Origin: Shimia sp. CNT1-13L.2
Lineage (GTDB): Bacteria > Pseudomonadota > Alphaproteobacteria > Rhodobacterales > Rhodobacteraceae
Assembly (NCBI RefSeq): GCF_024331145.1
Contig: NZ_JANDJO010000003.1
Span: 186,001-250,000 of the forward strand
Length of the DNA: 64,000 bases
Reading direction: 5' to 3'
Shown here: positions 42,922-51,702 of the stretch, piece after piece
Layout: the number at the start of each line of letters is the position of its first letter
How positions within the stretch are numbered: the first letter of the stretch is position 1
Made by a program: the position numbers and the translations under genes
The notes under the pieces: model-generated
What the model saw: only the letters and a program-made list of their open reading frames with translations
What the model was told of the DNA's origin: nothing
Databases searched by the model: none

Positions 42922-43884
42922 CTAGGCGGGAAATTCCCAAGGGGCTGGATTGGGAAACCAGGATTCCAACTGTCTTTTTACCATGGTTTCCACCTTTGGG
43001 TTCGGAGTGTCGCCAAAGCTGTCGTTCAGCGTGATGCTCATAGGCTTGCGCCGGTTGATGCGATTGATTTGATACCAAGTCCAAAGTCTGAGGTTCTCGA
43101 CCGAGGCGTATCCCTGAACCTTGTTGCTAAGGGCAGACGGCGCGAGGCTGGCTGCGCCGGTTTCCAGCGCCAGATGGCGGGCGAGAAACTCGGGCGGAAT
43201 GGTGTTGCCCGAGCGAAACTTTGCGGTGCGCGTAGTCTCGACCAGATCAGAGAATTCCTGACACATCAGGTCCATCTGGTCACAGTCGAGGATTTGCGGG
43301 CCGTGAATGATGTGGCGGCGGGTCATTGCCCCGAACCGCTTGGTCAGGGCGTCGTCGGCATTGGCGAGCGACAGGTTCCACGGACTGGCGGTTGCCGTGT
43401 CCAGCTTGCAGTGCGGGACGACCTTGCGGCTCTCCAGATGAACCCATGGGCGGCCATCGGGTGCATACATTGCATCCATCAGATCATCCGAGTTCGCCAG
43501 CACGTCATCCTCGAAATAGAGAAACTGGCGGGACACTCCGGGCAGGAGGTGAAGGTGCGAAACGATGCAGAACGAGTTGAAGGTTGGCAGGTGCCGCGCG
43601 GCGATAACGTCGTCGTGGTGAACGAGCTTGATCCTTGGGTGACTCGTGTCCAGCCAGGAGGGCACCTGTGGGCGGCAGGAAAAGATGTAGATCGACCGCA
43701 CATCCGGCAGATGCAGCCAGACCGACCTGAGCGAGTAGCGAAGAGTGTCCAGATTGTCGCGCGTGCGATTGGGATCGCTGTCGCGCGGGGCGTCTGCATA
43801 GTGTGCAAGCGTGTCTGAATAGCCGGGAAAGCTGTCGTCCACCCAGGTGTAGACAAGGTCAATTGGTTGGTTTGGAATGTTCAT
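42922..43884 (-). CDS. Stealth-family sugar-phosphate transferase
   Basis: 320 residues from MNIPNQPIDLVYTWVDDSF. CR1 is IDLVYTWVDD; CR2 includes DNLDTLRYSLRSVWLHLPDV and the PSWLDTSHPRIKLVHHDD stretch; later FLYFEDDVLA and GPQILDC. Stealth proteins transfer sugar-1-phosphate (for example GlcNAc-1-phosphate) to build capsules. No capsule export or other glycan genes are adjacent. The longer frame from 44139 enters the dctP regulatory region and is not used. Probably co-transcribed with the desaturase gene. Confidence 0.87.
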   Translation of the reverse strand: MNIPNQPIDLVYTWVDDSFPGYSDTLAHYADAPRDSDPNRTRDNLDTLRYSLRSVWLHLPDVRSIYIFSCRPQVPSWLDTSHPRIKLVHHDDVIAARHLPTFNSFCIVSHLHLLPGVSRQFLYFEDDVLANSDDLMDAMYAPDGRPWVHLESRKVVPHCKLDTATASPWNLSLANADDALTKRFGAMTRRHIIHGPQILDCDQMDLMCQEFSDLVETTRTAKFRSGNTIPPEFLARHLALETGAASLAPSALSNKVQGYASVENLRLWTWYQINRINRRKPMSITLNDSFGDTPNPKVETMVKRQLESWFPNPAPWEFPA

Positions 43885-43998
43885 TCTTACGTGCCGAATT
43901 CGACCAACTATTTCGTGATATTCCGAGATTTGCAAGTATTGGTCGCCGCGAAGTGGCCTTGAATTCTGATCGGGATTGCGATTTGCGTCGAGGGAAAG

Positions 43999-44018
43999 TT
44001 GTGCGAAATTCCGCACAA
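43999..44018. promoter_or_regulatory. palindrome 1 upstream of dctP
   Basis: Perfect seven-base arms TTGTGCG and CGCACAA around AAATTC, 228 bases before the dctP start. A second copy follows 32 bases later. Candidate binding site for the DctD-like regulator. Confidence 0.6.
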
Positions 44019-44031
44019 CTGCTCCGGGCGA

Positions 44032-44049
44032 TGTGCGAAAAATCGCACA
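44032..44049. promoter_or_regulatory. palindrome 2 upstream of dctP
   Basis: Perfect seven-base arms TGTGCGA and TCGCACA around AAAA. Its centre lies 32 bases from that of palindrome 1, three helical turns. The rest of the 361-base gap 43885-44245 shows a weak AAAAACTG/CAGTTTTT hairpin at 44094-44117 and no clear -24/-12 promoter. Confidence 0.6.
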
Positions 44050-44245
44050 ACATTGATTTTTGCGAATGCCGGAATTGCGAGAGACGCATGGCAAAAAACT
44101 GAAAACAAACAGTTTTTGGGCACTTCGCCAAAAGTTCAAACAAAGTGTTGAGCGAGATTTCTTGGATTGTCACTGTTTTGTCGTCCCGGTCCGTGATGGG
44201 CCGGATGAAAGTTTTTGGATTGGAAACCCCTGGGAGGAGACACCA

Positions 44246-45250
44246 ATGAAATTCCTGACAACTGCAGCCACCGCACTGGCTCTTACCGTGACTGCCGGCA
44301 CCGCCGTTCAGGCCGCTTGCGACGAAGGCGAGATCGTCATCAAGTTCAGCCACGTGACCAACACCGACAAGCACCCCAAAGGCATTGCTGCCTCGCTGCT
44401 TGAACAGCGCGTCAACGACGAGATGAACGGTAAGGCCTGCATGGAAGTCTTCCCGAACTCGACCCTCTACAATGACAACAAAGTTCTGGAAGCGATGCTG
44501 CAAGGCGACGTACAGCTTGCTGCACCCTCGCTGTCGAAGTTCGAAAAGTTCACCAAACAGTTCCGCATCTTTGACCTTCCGTTCATGTTCAAGGACGTGA
44601 ACGCGGTTGACGCTTTCCAAGCTTCGGAAAACGGTCAGGCGCTGCTGGACTCGATGCAACGCCGCGGTCTGCAAGGTCTGGCCTATTGGCACAATGGCAT
44701 GAAGCAGATGTCGGCCAACAAGCCGCTGGTCTCGCCGACTGATGCAAACGGCCTGAAGTTCCGTGTTCAGTCTTCGGACGTTCTGGTTGCCCAAATGGAA
44801 GCCATTGGTGGTTCGCCCCAGAAAATGGCCTTCTCGGAAGTCTACGGTGCGCTGCAACAGGGCGTCGTTGACGGCCAAGAGAACACCTGGTCGAACATCT
44901 ACGGCAAGAAGTTCTTTGAAGTTCAGGACGGCGTGACCGAAACCAACCACGGTATCATCGACTACCTCGTTGTGACCTCGGTTGACTGGCTGGACAGCCT
45001 TGACGCCGACGTGCGTGACCAGTTCCTGACCATCCTTGGCGAAGTCACCGCAGTCCGTAACTCGGAATCGACCGCTGTGAACAACGCAGCGAAACAGTCG
45101 ATCGTTGATGCAGGTGGCACTATTCGCACCCTGACCGCCGAGCAGCGCCAGGAGTGGGTCGACACAATGCGTCCGGTCTGGGACAAGTTCTCGAAAGACG
45201 TGGGTCAAGAAAACATCGACGCGGCGCAAGCCATCAACGCGTCCATGTAA
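44246..45250 (+). CDS. dctP: TRAP dicarboxylate transporter, periplasmic binding protein DctP
   Basis: 334 residues. Signal peptide about 1-23 (MKFLTTAATALALTVTAGTA), then a DctP-family mature protein: KFSHVTNTDKHPKG, the selectivity region GLKFRVQSSDV with the conserved Arg for carboxylate binding, and EVYGALQQGVVDGQENTWSN. Codon use is strongly biased, consistent with high expression. GGGAGGAGA before ATG 44246 fixes the start. Likely ligand: succinate, malate or fumarate. Two palindromes and DctBD suggest inducible control. Confidence 0.94.
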   Translation: MKFLTTAATALALTVTAGTAVQAACDEGEIVIKFSHVTNTDKHPKGIAASLLEQRVNDEMNGKACMEVFPNSTLYNDNKVLEAMLQGDVQLAAPSLSKFEKFTKQFRIFDLPFMFKDVNAVDAFQASENGQALLDSMQRRGLQGLAYWHNGMKQMSANKPLVSPTDANGLKFRVQSSDVLVAQMEAIGGSPQKMAFSEVYGALQQGVVDGQENTWSNIYGKKFFEVQDGVTETNHGIIDYLVVTSVDWLDSLDADVRDQFLTILGEVTAVRNSESTAVNNAAKQSIVDAGGTIRTLTAEQRQEWVDTMRPVWDKFSKDVGQENIDAAQAINASM

Positions 45251-45259
45251 TCGCGTCGG

Positions 45260-45317
45260 CGCCCCGGCAATCGGGGCGTCACACTATGGGCGGGCCAACG
45301 AGTCCGCCCTTTTTTCA
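45260..45317 (+). terminator. two hairpins after dctP (partial terminator)
   Basis: First hairpin CGCCCCG/CGGGGCG at 45260-45278, second GGGCGG/CCGCCC at 45288-45309 followed by TTTTTT. It probably limits read-through into dctQM, keeping DctP in excess. Confidence 0.8.
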
Positions 45318-45340
45318 ACAAAAATCGGGGACATGAGGAC

Positions 45341-46006
45341 ATGCAACACAAGCATAGCTTTGTGGACCGGATCGAGGAGACGCTGATCGCGATCCTCCTG
45401 GGGCTGATGACGGTGATCACATTCGCCAACGTCATTGCCCGGTTCGGGTTCAATTCTAACATTCTGTGGGCGCTGGAACTTACCGTGTTCCTGTTCGGCT
45501 GGCTGGTCCTGCTGGGCGCGTCATACGCAGTCAAAAAGCACAGCCACCTGGGCGTGGATGCGATCCTGAACATGGTATCGCCCGCCGTCGCCCGCGTGCT
45601 GGGCCTGATTTCCGTGGCAGCCTGCCTGCTGTTCGCGGTGTTCATGGTCAAGGGCGCCTATGATTACTGGGCTGTTTTCGCGGATCTGCCGCCGACAACG
45701 GGGCGCTGGTTCCCCACTGGATTTGCAGAGAAATTCCGCTCGCAAAGCTTCTATGAAGTTCAGGACGTGCCGATGGTCGGCTTCCTGCGTTTCCTCGAAG
45801 ACTTGATCAACTACGGCGATGAATACGAGAAACTGCCAAAGGTCGTGCCTTATCTGGTGTTGCCGGTTTCGATGGCGCTTCTCTTGTTCCGCTTCATTCA
45901 GGCCGGTCTCCAGATCTGGCGTGGGGAAACCGACCGTCTGGTGGCGAGCCATGAGGTCGAAGACGAGATTGAAGAAGTGCGTGCACTTCAAGGGGAGCAT
46001 GACTGA
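45341..46006 (+). CDS. dctQ: TRAP transporter small membrane subunit DctQ
   Basis: 221 residues with four hydrophobic segments (about 18-38, 47-67, 88-108, 168-188). Long loop between the third and fourth segments (GRWFPTGFAEKFRSQ and onward), larger than in short DctQ proteins. Overlaps dctM by one base (TGATG). It partners DctM in sodium-coupled uptake. Confidence 0.92.
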   Translation: MQHKHSFVDRIEETLIAILLGLMTVITFANVIARFGFNSNILWALELTVFLFGWLVLLGASYAVKKHSHLGVDAILNMVSPAVARVLGLISVAACLLFAVFMVKGAYDYWAVFADLPPTTGRWFPTGFAEKFRSQSFYEVQDVPMVGFLRFLEDLINYGDEYEKLPKVVPYLVLPVSMALLLFRFIQAGLQIWRGETDRLVASHEVEDEIEEVRALQGEHD

Positions 46007-47385
46007 TGGACGTGGTACTTCTTTTTGGCATGGTCATCGGCCTGTTGCTGATCGGCGTGCCGATCGCGGTCAGCCTTGGCCTGAGCTCGATCCTGTTCCT
46101 GTTGTTCTTCTCGGACGCGACGCTTGCGTCGGTTGCAGGTACTCTTTTCGAAGCCTTTGAAGGGCACTTTACCCTTTTGGCGATCCCGTTCTTCATCCTG
46201 GCATCGTCCTTTATGACAACAGGCGGCGTTGCGCGGCGGATCATCCGGTTCTCGATTGCCTGTGTGGGGCACCTTCCCGGTGGTCTGGCAATTGCTGGCG
46301 TCTTTGCCTGCATGATGTTTGCAGCCCTTTCAGGCTCTTCTCCGGCAACGGTTGTGGCGATCGGTTCGATCGTGATCGCGGGGATGCGTCAGGTGGGCTA
46401 CTCGAAAGAGTTTGCCGCTGGTGTGATCTGTAACGCGGGTACGCTGGGCATCCTGATCCCGCCGTCGATCGTGATGGTTGTTTACGCCGCTGCCGTTGAA
46501 GTTTCGGTTGGTCGCATGTTCCTTGCGGGCGTCATTCCGGGCCTTATGGCCGGTCTGATGCTGATGATCACGATCTACGTGATCGCCAAGGTCAAGAACC
46601 TGCCGAAAGGCGAATGGCAAGGCGTTGGTGAAATCGTACAGTCTGGCCGCGAAGCGGGCTGGGGCCTGTTCCTGATCGTCATCATCCTTGGTGGTATCTA
46701 TGGTGGTATCTTTACGCCGACAGAAGCGGCGGCTGTTGCGGCTGTCTATGCCTTCCTGATCGCGTCCTTCATCTACAAGGACATGGGTCCGCTGTCGGAA
46801 GGTGCGAATGGCGGACAGAAAAGCAACCTGCTGCGCAAGCCGATTGCCCTGTTCACGGCGTGGATCCACCCCGACACCAAACACACCCTGTTTGAAGCCG
46901 GTAAGCTGACTGTCACGCTGCTCTTTGTGATCGCCAACGCGTTGATCCTGAAGCATGTTCTGACTGAACAGCAAGTGCCGCAGCATATTGCGGGTGCGAT
47001 GCTTTCGGCGGGTTTTGGCCCGGTCATGTTCCTTATCGTGGTCAACATCATTCTGCTTATCGGCGGGCAGTTCATGGAGCCTTCGGGTCTTCTCGTGATC
47101 GTTGCACCGCTGGTGTTCCCGATTGCCATCGAACTGGGTATCGACCCGATTCACCTTGGTATCATCATGGTGGTGAACATGGAGATCGGGATGATCACGC
47201 CACCGGTGGGGCTGAACCTCTTCGTGACCTCCGGTGTGGCCGGAATGCCGATGATGAGCGTTGTGCGGGCCGCGTTGCCGTTCCTGGCCGTGCTCTTCGT
47301 CTTCCTGATCATGGTGACCTACATCCCGTGGCTGTCGACGTTCCTGCCGAACACCTTCATGGGACCAGAGATCATTACCAAGTAG
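46006..47385 (+). CDS. dctM: TRAP transporter large permease DctM
   Basis: 459 residues, about 12-14 hydrophobic segments, forming the transport channel. SLGLSSILFLLFFSD, LSGSSPATVVAIGSI and GTLGILIPPSIVMVVY are family motifs; PPVGLNLFVTSGVAG is near the C-terminus. A hydrophilic insertion of about 45 residues (KDMGPLSEGANGGQK and onward) lies in the middle, typical of the C4-dicarboxylate type. The start overlaps dctQ. Confidence 0.94.
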   Translation: MDVVLLFGMVIGLLLIGVPIAVSLGLSSILFLLFFSDATLASVAGTLFEAFEGHFTLLAIPFFILASSFMTTGGVARRIIRFSIACVGHLPGGLAIAGVFACMMFAALSGSSPATVVAIGSIVIAGMRQVGYSKEFAAGVICNAGTLGILIPPSIVMVVYAAAVEVSVGRMFLAGVIPGLMAGLMLMITIYVIAKVKNLPKGEWQGVGEIVQSGREAGWGLFLIVIILGGIYGGIFTPTEAAAVAAVYAFLIASFIYKDMGPLSEGANGGQKSNLLRKPIALFTAWIHPDTKHTLFEAGKLTVTLLFVIANALILKHVLTEQQVPQHIAGAMLSAGFGPVMFLIVVNIILLIGGQFMEPSGLLVIVAPLVFPIAIELGIDPIHLGIIMVVNMEIGMITPPVGLNLFVTSGVAGMPMMSVVRAALPFLAVLFVFLIMVTYIPWLSTFLPNTFMGPEIITK

Positions 47386-47403
47386 ATTGGGTACGAGTAA
47401 AAG

Positions 47404-47434
47404 AAACGGCCCCGGAGTTTTCCGGGGCCGTTTT
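47404..47434. terminator. bidirectional terminator after dctM
   Basis: AAACGGCCCCGGA and TCCGGGGCCGTTTT arms. Lies between dctM and convergent tpiA. Confidence 0.9.
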
Positions 47435-47458
47435 GCTTTGTGGGAATGCGGTGCCGGA

Positions 47459-48199
47459 TCAGGCCGCGTCGAGTGCGTCGATGATGGCCTGGAAGTCCGT
47501 GGCCTTGAGGCTTGCGCCTCCGACCAGCGCGCCATCGACGTTCGAAACCGCAAAGATTTCCGTGGCGTTTGAGGGCTTTACCGACCCGCCATAAAGAATG
47601 CGGATCGCGTTGCCGTCTTCGCCGAACCGCGCGACGAGCTTGGCGCGGATGAAATCATGCACCTCGGCAATCTGCTCGAGCGTGGGGATCAGGCCTGTGC
47701 CGATGGCCCAGATGGGTTCATAGGCGATCACGGTGTTTGCGCCTGTGGCGGCGTCCGGGGTCGAGCCCTCAAGCTGGGTGCCGATCACGTCCAGGGTTTC
47801 GCCCGCTTCGCGTTGGGCCAGGCTTTCGCCAAGGCAGATGATCGACGTCAGACCAGCGGCCCAGATGGCCTCGGCCTTGGTGCGCACAAGCGCGTCGGTT
47901 TCGCCGTGGTCCTCGCGGCGTTCGGAGTGGCCGACGATGACCGACGTGGCACCCGCGTCCGCCAGCATTTCCGCCGAAACGTCGCCGGTGTGGGCGCCTG
48001 AGGTGGCAGTGTGGCAATCCTGACCGCCAATCGCGATTCCTCCGGATACCCCGGCAGCTTGCGCGACAAGGGTTAACGGCGGACAAATCAGGCGGTCGGT
48101 TTGGCTTGGGGCAGGGGCGGCGGCGAGGGCGGTGAGTTCTGCGAGAGAGGCCTTGAGGCCGTTCATTTTCCAGTTGCCTGCTGCCAGTTTGCGCCGCAT
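47459..48199 (-). CDS. tpiA: triosephosphate isomerase
   Basis: 246 residues from [19 protein letters not shown]. Interconverts DHAP and glyceraldehyde-3-phosphate. AAGNWKMNG has the catalytic Asn/Lys, VGHSERR the catalytic His, [10 protein letters not shown] the catalytic Glu and [11 protein letters not shown] the phosphate loop. An upstream 34-codon in-frame extension lacks ribosome signals. Single gene, convergent with dctM. Confidence 0.96.
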   Translation of the reverse strand: MRRKLAAGNWKMNGLKASLAELTALAAAPAPSQTDRLICPPLTLVAQAAGVSGGIAIGGQDCHTATSGAHTGDVSAEMLADAGATSVIVGHSERREDHGETDALVRTKAEAIWAAGLTSIICLGESLAQREAGETLDVIGTQLEGSTPDAATGANTVIAYEPIWAIGTGLIPTLEQIAEVHDFIRAKLVARFGEDGNAIRILYGGSVKPSNATEIFAVSNVDGALVGGASLKATDFQAIIDALDAA

Positions 48200-48304
48200 G
48201 TCATTCCCCTGATGAGTTGATTTCGGCCCTGTTTTCGTGGGTTGGGAGGGGCGCGTCAAGGGCGCTGTGCGTCGCGTCGGTGGATTGGTGGCAGGGCGCA
48301 AACG

Positions 48305-48328
48305 AAAAAGGCGCCGTGGGGCGCCTTT
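48305..48328 (-). terminator. terminator of the IscA-type gene
   Basis: Reverse-strand arms AAAGGCGCC and GGCGCCTTTTT with a four-base loop. Confidence 0.85.
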
Positions 48329-48370
48329 GAAGTGTACTTTGTTTCCGGAAACCGTTTGGCGGTCAGGGGC

Positions 48371-48721
48371 TTACATGCCCTCGAACTTGATCGATTCCCC
48401 GCAGCCGCAGGCCTCGGTGACGTTCGGGTTGTTGAACTTGAAACCGGCCTCAAGCAGCGAAACCTCGTAGTCGATTTCGGTGCCGAACAGGAACATCTGG
48501 GCCATGGGTGCGATCATGATGCGCGCGCCGTCCTGTTCGACGACCTCGTCATGCGGGTCGGTCGTCTCGACGTATTCCATGGTGTATTCCATGCCGGCGC
48601 AGCCGCCTTTCTTGACGCCGATGCGCAGTCCTGCGTGGCCTTCCTTGGCCATCAGTTTTGAAATCTGCGCCGCAGCGGCAGAGGTCATGGTTACAGCTTG
48701 TTTTCCGGGAATGCCAAACAT
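48371..48721 (-). CDS. IscA/SufA/ErpA-type Fe-S carrier protein
   Basis: 116 residues. Three cluster-binding cysteines are in place: one in GGCAGMEYTM near residue 41 and two in EACGCGES near the C-terminus. It carries Fe-S clusters to apo-enzymes. The A-type subgroup is not certain. It lies 28 bases after a SufT-like gene in the same direction, so the pair is probably an operon. The rest of the suf operon is not in the window. Confidence 0.92.
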   Translation of the reverse strand: MFGIPGKQAVTMTSAAAAQISKLMAKEGHAGLRIGVKKGGCAGMEYTMEYVETTDPHDEVVEQDGARIMIAPMAQMFLFGTEIDYEVSLLEAGFKFNNPNVTEACGCGESIKFEGM

Positions 48722-48749
48722 CAGCTTTCCTTCTCAACACGTTGACAGA

Positions 48750-49112
48750 TCACATGAAACCCAGCTCGAGGCGGGCTTCGTCAGACATCATTTCCATGCC
48801 CCACGGCGGCGACCAGACCAGATCGACGGTTACGGTGCGAACGCCCTGGACACCGGCGCAGGCCTCTTGAACCCAGCCCGGCATTTCGCCCGCAACCGGA
48901 CAGCCCGGCGCGGTCAGGGTCATGATGACGTTCACGTCGTTTTCGTCATTGGCCTCAATGGTATAGACCAGTCCGAGGTCGTAGATGTTTACCGGGATCT
49001 CGGGGTCGTAGACGCTCCGGCATGCCTCGACCAGCGCTTCGTGAAGCGGGTGGTCGGTGGTCGACGGGGCGATCAGCGGTGTGCCTTCTACGGGATCCGT
49101 TGCGTGGGTCAT
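48750..49112 (-). CDS. SufT-like DUF59 (MIP18) Fe-S assembly protein
   Basis: 120 residues from MTHATDPVEGTPLIAPS. MIP18/DUF59 fold: RSVYDPEIPVNIYDLGLVY and MTLTAPGCPVAGEMPGW carry the conserved Asp and Cys. This group acts in Fe-S cluster maturation. AGGA six bases before ATG 49112 favours it over 49130. First gene of a two-gene unit with the IscA-type carrier. Confidence 0.88.
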   Translation of the reverse strand: MTHATDPVEGTPLIAPSTTDHPLHEALVEACRSVYDPEIPVNIYDLGLVYTIEANDENDVNVIMTLTAPGCPVAGEMPGWVQEACAGVQGVRTVTVDLVWSPPWGMEMMSDEARLELGFM

Positions 49113-49188
49113 TGGGGTATCCTGCATCATTCCTGAGCGAACATATAGGATTTATCATTCGCAAGGTCCAGAGGGCGAAAAAAACGAT

Positions 49189-49227
49189 GTCGGTATTACG
49201 TCGGTATTACGGAGGTATTGCGGAGGT
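49189..49227. repeat. short tandem repeat, 11-base unit
   Basis: GTCGGTATTAC twice in a row (49189-49210), then GGAGGTATTGC (49211-49221) and a part copy. Lies upstream of the SufT-like gene and downstream of the NfeD unit; no other feature in this short gap. Confidence 0.6.
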
Positions 49228-49249
49228 GCGATTTGGACGAAACACGAAG

Positions 49250-49274
49250 AAACCGCGCCAGTGGGGCGCGGTTT
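49250..49274 (-). terminator. terminator of the NfeD/SPFH operon
   Basis: Arms AAACCGCGCC and GGCGCGGTTT with a five-base loop. Reverse-strand T-run is short. Confidence 0.75.
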
Positions 49275-49296
49275 CAGGAAGCTCTATTAGAAAGGG

Positions 49297-49572
49297 TTAA
49301 TCGTTGATGTCGTGATCGAAGGTCTTGGGTTTGCTGCCGGGAAGGGCAAAGACCCGACGCAGGACCAGCCATGCGATCAGGGACAGGGCCGCGAAGATCA
49401 GGATCAGGACCGGTACCGACAGGAGCTGGGCCGGCCCCAGAAGCATCAGGCCGACGATGGCCGCGCCGATGGCAAAGCCGAGAAACACGAAACCCGGCGC
49501 CAGAACTTCGAGGATCGCAAGACCAAGGGCGGCGGCGATCCAGACCCACCACGTTGTCATGATGCCGGACAT
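49297..49572 (-). CDS. NfeD-family membrane protein (short form)
   Basis: 91 residues with hydrophobic segments at about 5-45 and 50-72, and a hydrophilic tail. Short NfeD proteins work with stomatin-like proteins in membrane microdomains. The start overlaps the stop of the SPFH gene (TAATG), the usual arrangement of this pair. Only the membrane part and a small cytoplasmic tail are present, so no OB-fold domain is seen. Confidence 0.85.
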   Translation of the reverse strand: MSGIMTTWWVWIAAALGLAILEVLAPGFVFLGFAIGAAIVGLMLLGPAQLLSVPVLILIFAALSLIAWLVLRRVFALPGSKPKTFDHDIND

Positions 49573-50462
49573 TAGGCACCTCCCTTCAGGAGTTTGAAGG
49601 CATCGCCGAAGGCTTCGAGGGCGGCGGCCGGAACAACGATGGTTTGTTTGCCGTTGCCGTTGCCCAGAGCATTCAGTGATTCCACCTGTTTCAGCGCGAC
49701 TTGATACTGGGCGGCCTCGATGCCGTTTTCTGCAATGGCCTTGGCGACGACTTCGGTGGCATAGGCTTCGGCGTCGGCCTGAACGCGGCGGGCCTTGGCG
49801 GCCTGTTCGGCGGCGTAGAGTTCGGCGTCGGCCTGAAGTTCGACCGAGCGTTTCTGGCCCTCGGCCTCGGTGACCTGTGCGCGGCGGGCGCGTTCGGCGT
49901 TCAGCTGTTGCAGCATGGCTTCGCGTGTGGCCTTGTCGAGGTTCACATCAAGAATTTCCGCGCGGGTCACTTCGATGCCCCAGTCATCCACGGCGTCTTC
50001 GACGGCGGATTTGATGGTCGAGATCAGTTGCGAGCGGTTGGCCTGAACCTCGTCGAGGTCCATCTTGCCGATCTCGGCGCGTACGATGCCGGCCACGGTG
50101 GTGGCGATGGCAGAATCGGCGTTGCGGATGCGGTAGACGGTCTTTTCCGGTTCGGTGATGCGATAGAAGACGGATGTTTCCACTTGCAGGAGGACGTTGT
50201 CCTTGGTGATGGCGTCCTGACTTGCCGTCGGAAGCTGGCGTTCGAGGATGGAAATCTGGTGGCGGACCACGTCGAGGAAGGGCACGACAAAGTTGATGCC
50301 GGGGTTCAGAACCGAATGCAGGCGGCCAAAGCGTTCGACAACGTGCTTTTCGGATTGCGAGACGATGCGTACCCCCTTGAGGATGACCAGGATCAGGAAG
50401 ATCGCGGCCAGAATGTAGATGATATTACTGGTCAAAAGGTCCAAAATGAGCTCTTCGGTCAT
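49572..50462 (-). CDS. SPFH/stomatin-like membrane protein (QmcA type)
   Basis: 296 residues. One N-terminal membrane segment (about 11-30), then the SPFH/band-7 domain (VSQSEKHVVERFGRLHSVLNPG to GIEVTRAEILDVNL), then a charged coiled coil rich in Ala/Glu (about 195-265). It likely forms oligomers in the membrane with the NfeD partner and may guide proteases such as FtsH; role by analogy only. Confidence 0.92.
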   Translation of the reverse strand: MTEELILDLLTSNIIYILAAIFLILVILKGVRIVSQSEKHVVERFGRLHSVLNPGINFVVPFLDVVRHQISILERQLPTASQDAITKDNVLLQVETSVFYRITEPEKTVYRIRNADSAIATTVAGIVRAEIGKMDLDEVQANRSQLISTIKSAVEDAVDDWGIEVTRAEILDVNLDKATREAMLQQLNAERARRAQVTEAEGQKRSVELQADAELYAAEQAAKARRVQADAEAYATEVVAKAIAENGIEAAQYQVALKQVESLNALGNGNGKQTIVVPAAALEAFGDAFKLLKGGA

Positions 50463-50569
50463 GAAATTCCTCCGTACTTTTACCCCTGACGAATATGTGA
50501 TGGGATCAAGGGTGTTTTACAAGTCACCGCAATTGTGGTTGGAGGGGAGAAAACCCAGAAAGGTATCAG

Positions 50570-51700
50570 ATGACAACCCGGTTTTCCTTTGAACTGCAGG
50601 CCACCGATGGCAAGGCGCGGACGGGGGTGATTTCCACGCCGCGTGGTGACATACGCACGCCGGCCTTTATGCCGGTGGGGACGGCGGCGACGGTCAAGGC
50701 GATGATGCCCGAAAGCGTGCGGGCGACCGGTGCGGATATTCTCCTGGGAAATACCTATCACCTGATGCTGCGTCCGACGGCAGAGCGGATTGATCGGCTG
50801 GGCGGGTTGCACAAGTTCATGAACTGGGAGCGGCCGATCCTGACCGATAGCGGCGGTTTTCAGGTGATGTCACTGGCGGGGCTGCGCAAGCTGACCGAGA
50901 AGGGGGTGACCTTCAAGAGCCATATCGACGGGTCAAAACACGAGCTGACGCCGGAACGGTCGATGGAGATCCAGCGCTTGCTGGGATCGGACATCGTGAT
51001 GTGTTTCGACGAATGTCCGGCGCTGCCGGCGGATCGCAAGCGGATTGCCGAGTCGATGCAGCTGTCGATGCGGTGGGCCGCGCGCTCAAAAGAGGCGTTC
51101 GGGGATCGTCCGGGCCACGCGCTGTTCGGGATCATGCAGGGCGGTCTTGAGCAGGACATGCGCGAGGAGAGCGCAGAGGCGCTGAAGGAGATCGGCTTTG
51201 AAGGTTACGCGGTTGGGGGTCTGGCCGTGGGGGAAGGGCAGGACGCGATGTTCGACTGTCTTGACTATGCGCCCGGTTTCCTGCCGGAAGACAAGCCGCG
51301 TTACCTGATGGGTGTGGGCAAGCCCGATGACATTGTTGGCGCTGTTGCGCGTGGGATCGACATGATGGACTGCGTCTTGCCGTCGCGGTCAGGGCGTACG
51401 GGGCAGGTGTTCACGCGTCATGGCGTGGTGAACATCAAGAACGCGCGCCATGCGGATGATCCGCGCCCGCTTGATGAACACTGCACATGTCCGGCCTGTT
51501 CGAACTACAGCCGTGCGTATCTTCACCATGTGTTCCGGTCGAACGAGATGATTTCGGGGATGCTGCTGACCTGGCACAACCTGCACTATTTCCAGGAAAT
51601 CATGCAGGGGATGCGGGATGCTATTGCCGCGGGCACGTTCGAGGCGTGGCAGGCCGAGTTCCATGCGCAGCGTGCCGAGGGCGATATCGAGCCGCTTTAA
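50570..51700 (+). CDS. tgt: tRNA-guanine (queuine) transglycosylase
   Basis: 376 residues. Exchanges guanine-34 for preQ1 in tRNAs with GUN anticodons. TIM barrel with [10 protein letters not shown] (catalytic Asp region), GGLAVGEG, and the zinc site [16 protein letters not shown] near residue 305. AAGGT precedes ATG 50570. It stands alone; queA is not in the window. Convergent with the glycosyltransferase gene. Confidence 0.96.
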   Translation: MTTRFSFELQATDGKARTGVISTPRGDIRTPAFMPVGTAATVKAMMPESVRATGADILLGNTYHLMLRPTAERIDRLGGLHKFMNWERPILTDSGGFQVMSLAGLRKLTEKGVTFKSHIDGSKHELTPERSMEIQRLLGSDIVMCFDECPALPADRKRIAESMQLSMRWAARSKEAFGDRPGHALFGIMQGGLEQDMREESAEALKEIGFEGYAVGGLAVGEGQDAMFDCLDYAPGFLPEDKPRYLMGVGKPDDIVGAVARGIDMMDCVLPSRSGRTGQVFTRHGVVNIKNARHADDPRPLDEHCTCPACSNYSRAYLHHVFRSNEMISGMLLTWHNLHYFQEIMQGMRDAIAAGTFEAWQAEFHAQRAEGDIEPL

Positions 51701-51702
51701 GG

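Noticed and set aside
44094-44117. AAAAACTG/CAGTTTTT stem with T-run between the Stealth gene and dctP
   Set aside because: Too AT-rich to be a convincing terminator and no gene ends there in the right direction.
44050-44245. Sigma-54 promoter for dctP
   Set aside because: No TGGCAC-N5-TTGC-like element was found by eye, in line with the degenerate DctD.
46330-47553. 407-residue reverse frame opposite dctM
   Set aside because: Shadow; very rich in Arg/His/Asp, crosses the dctM terminator.
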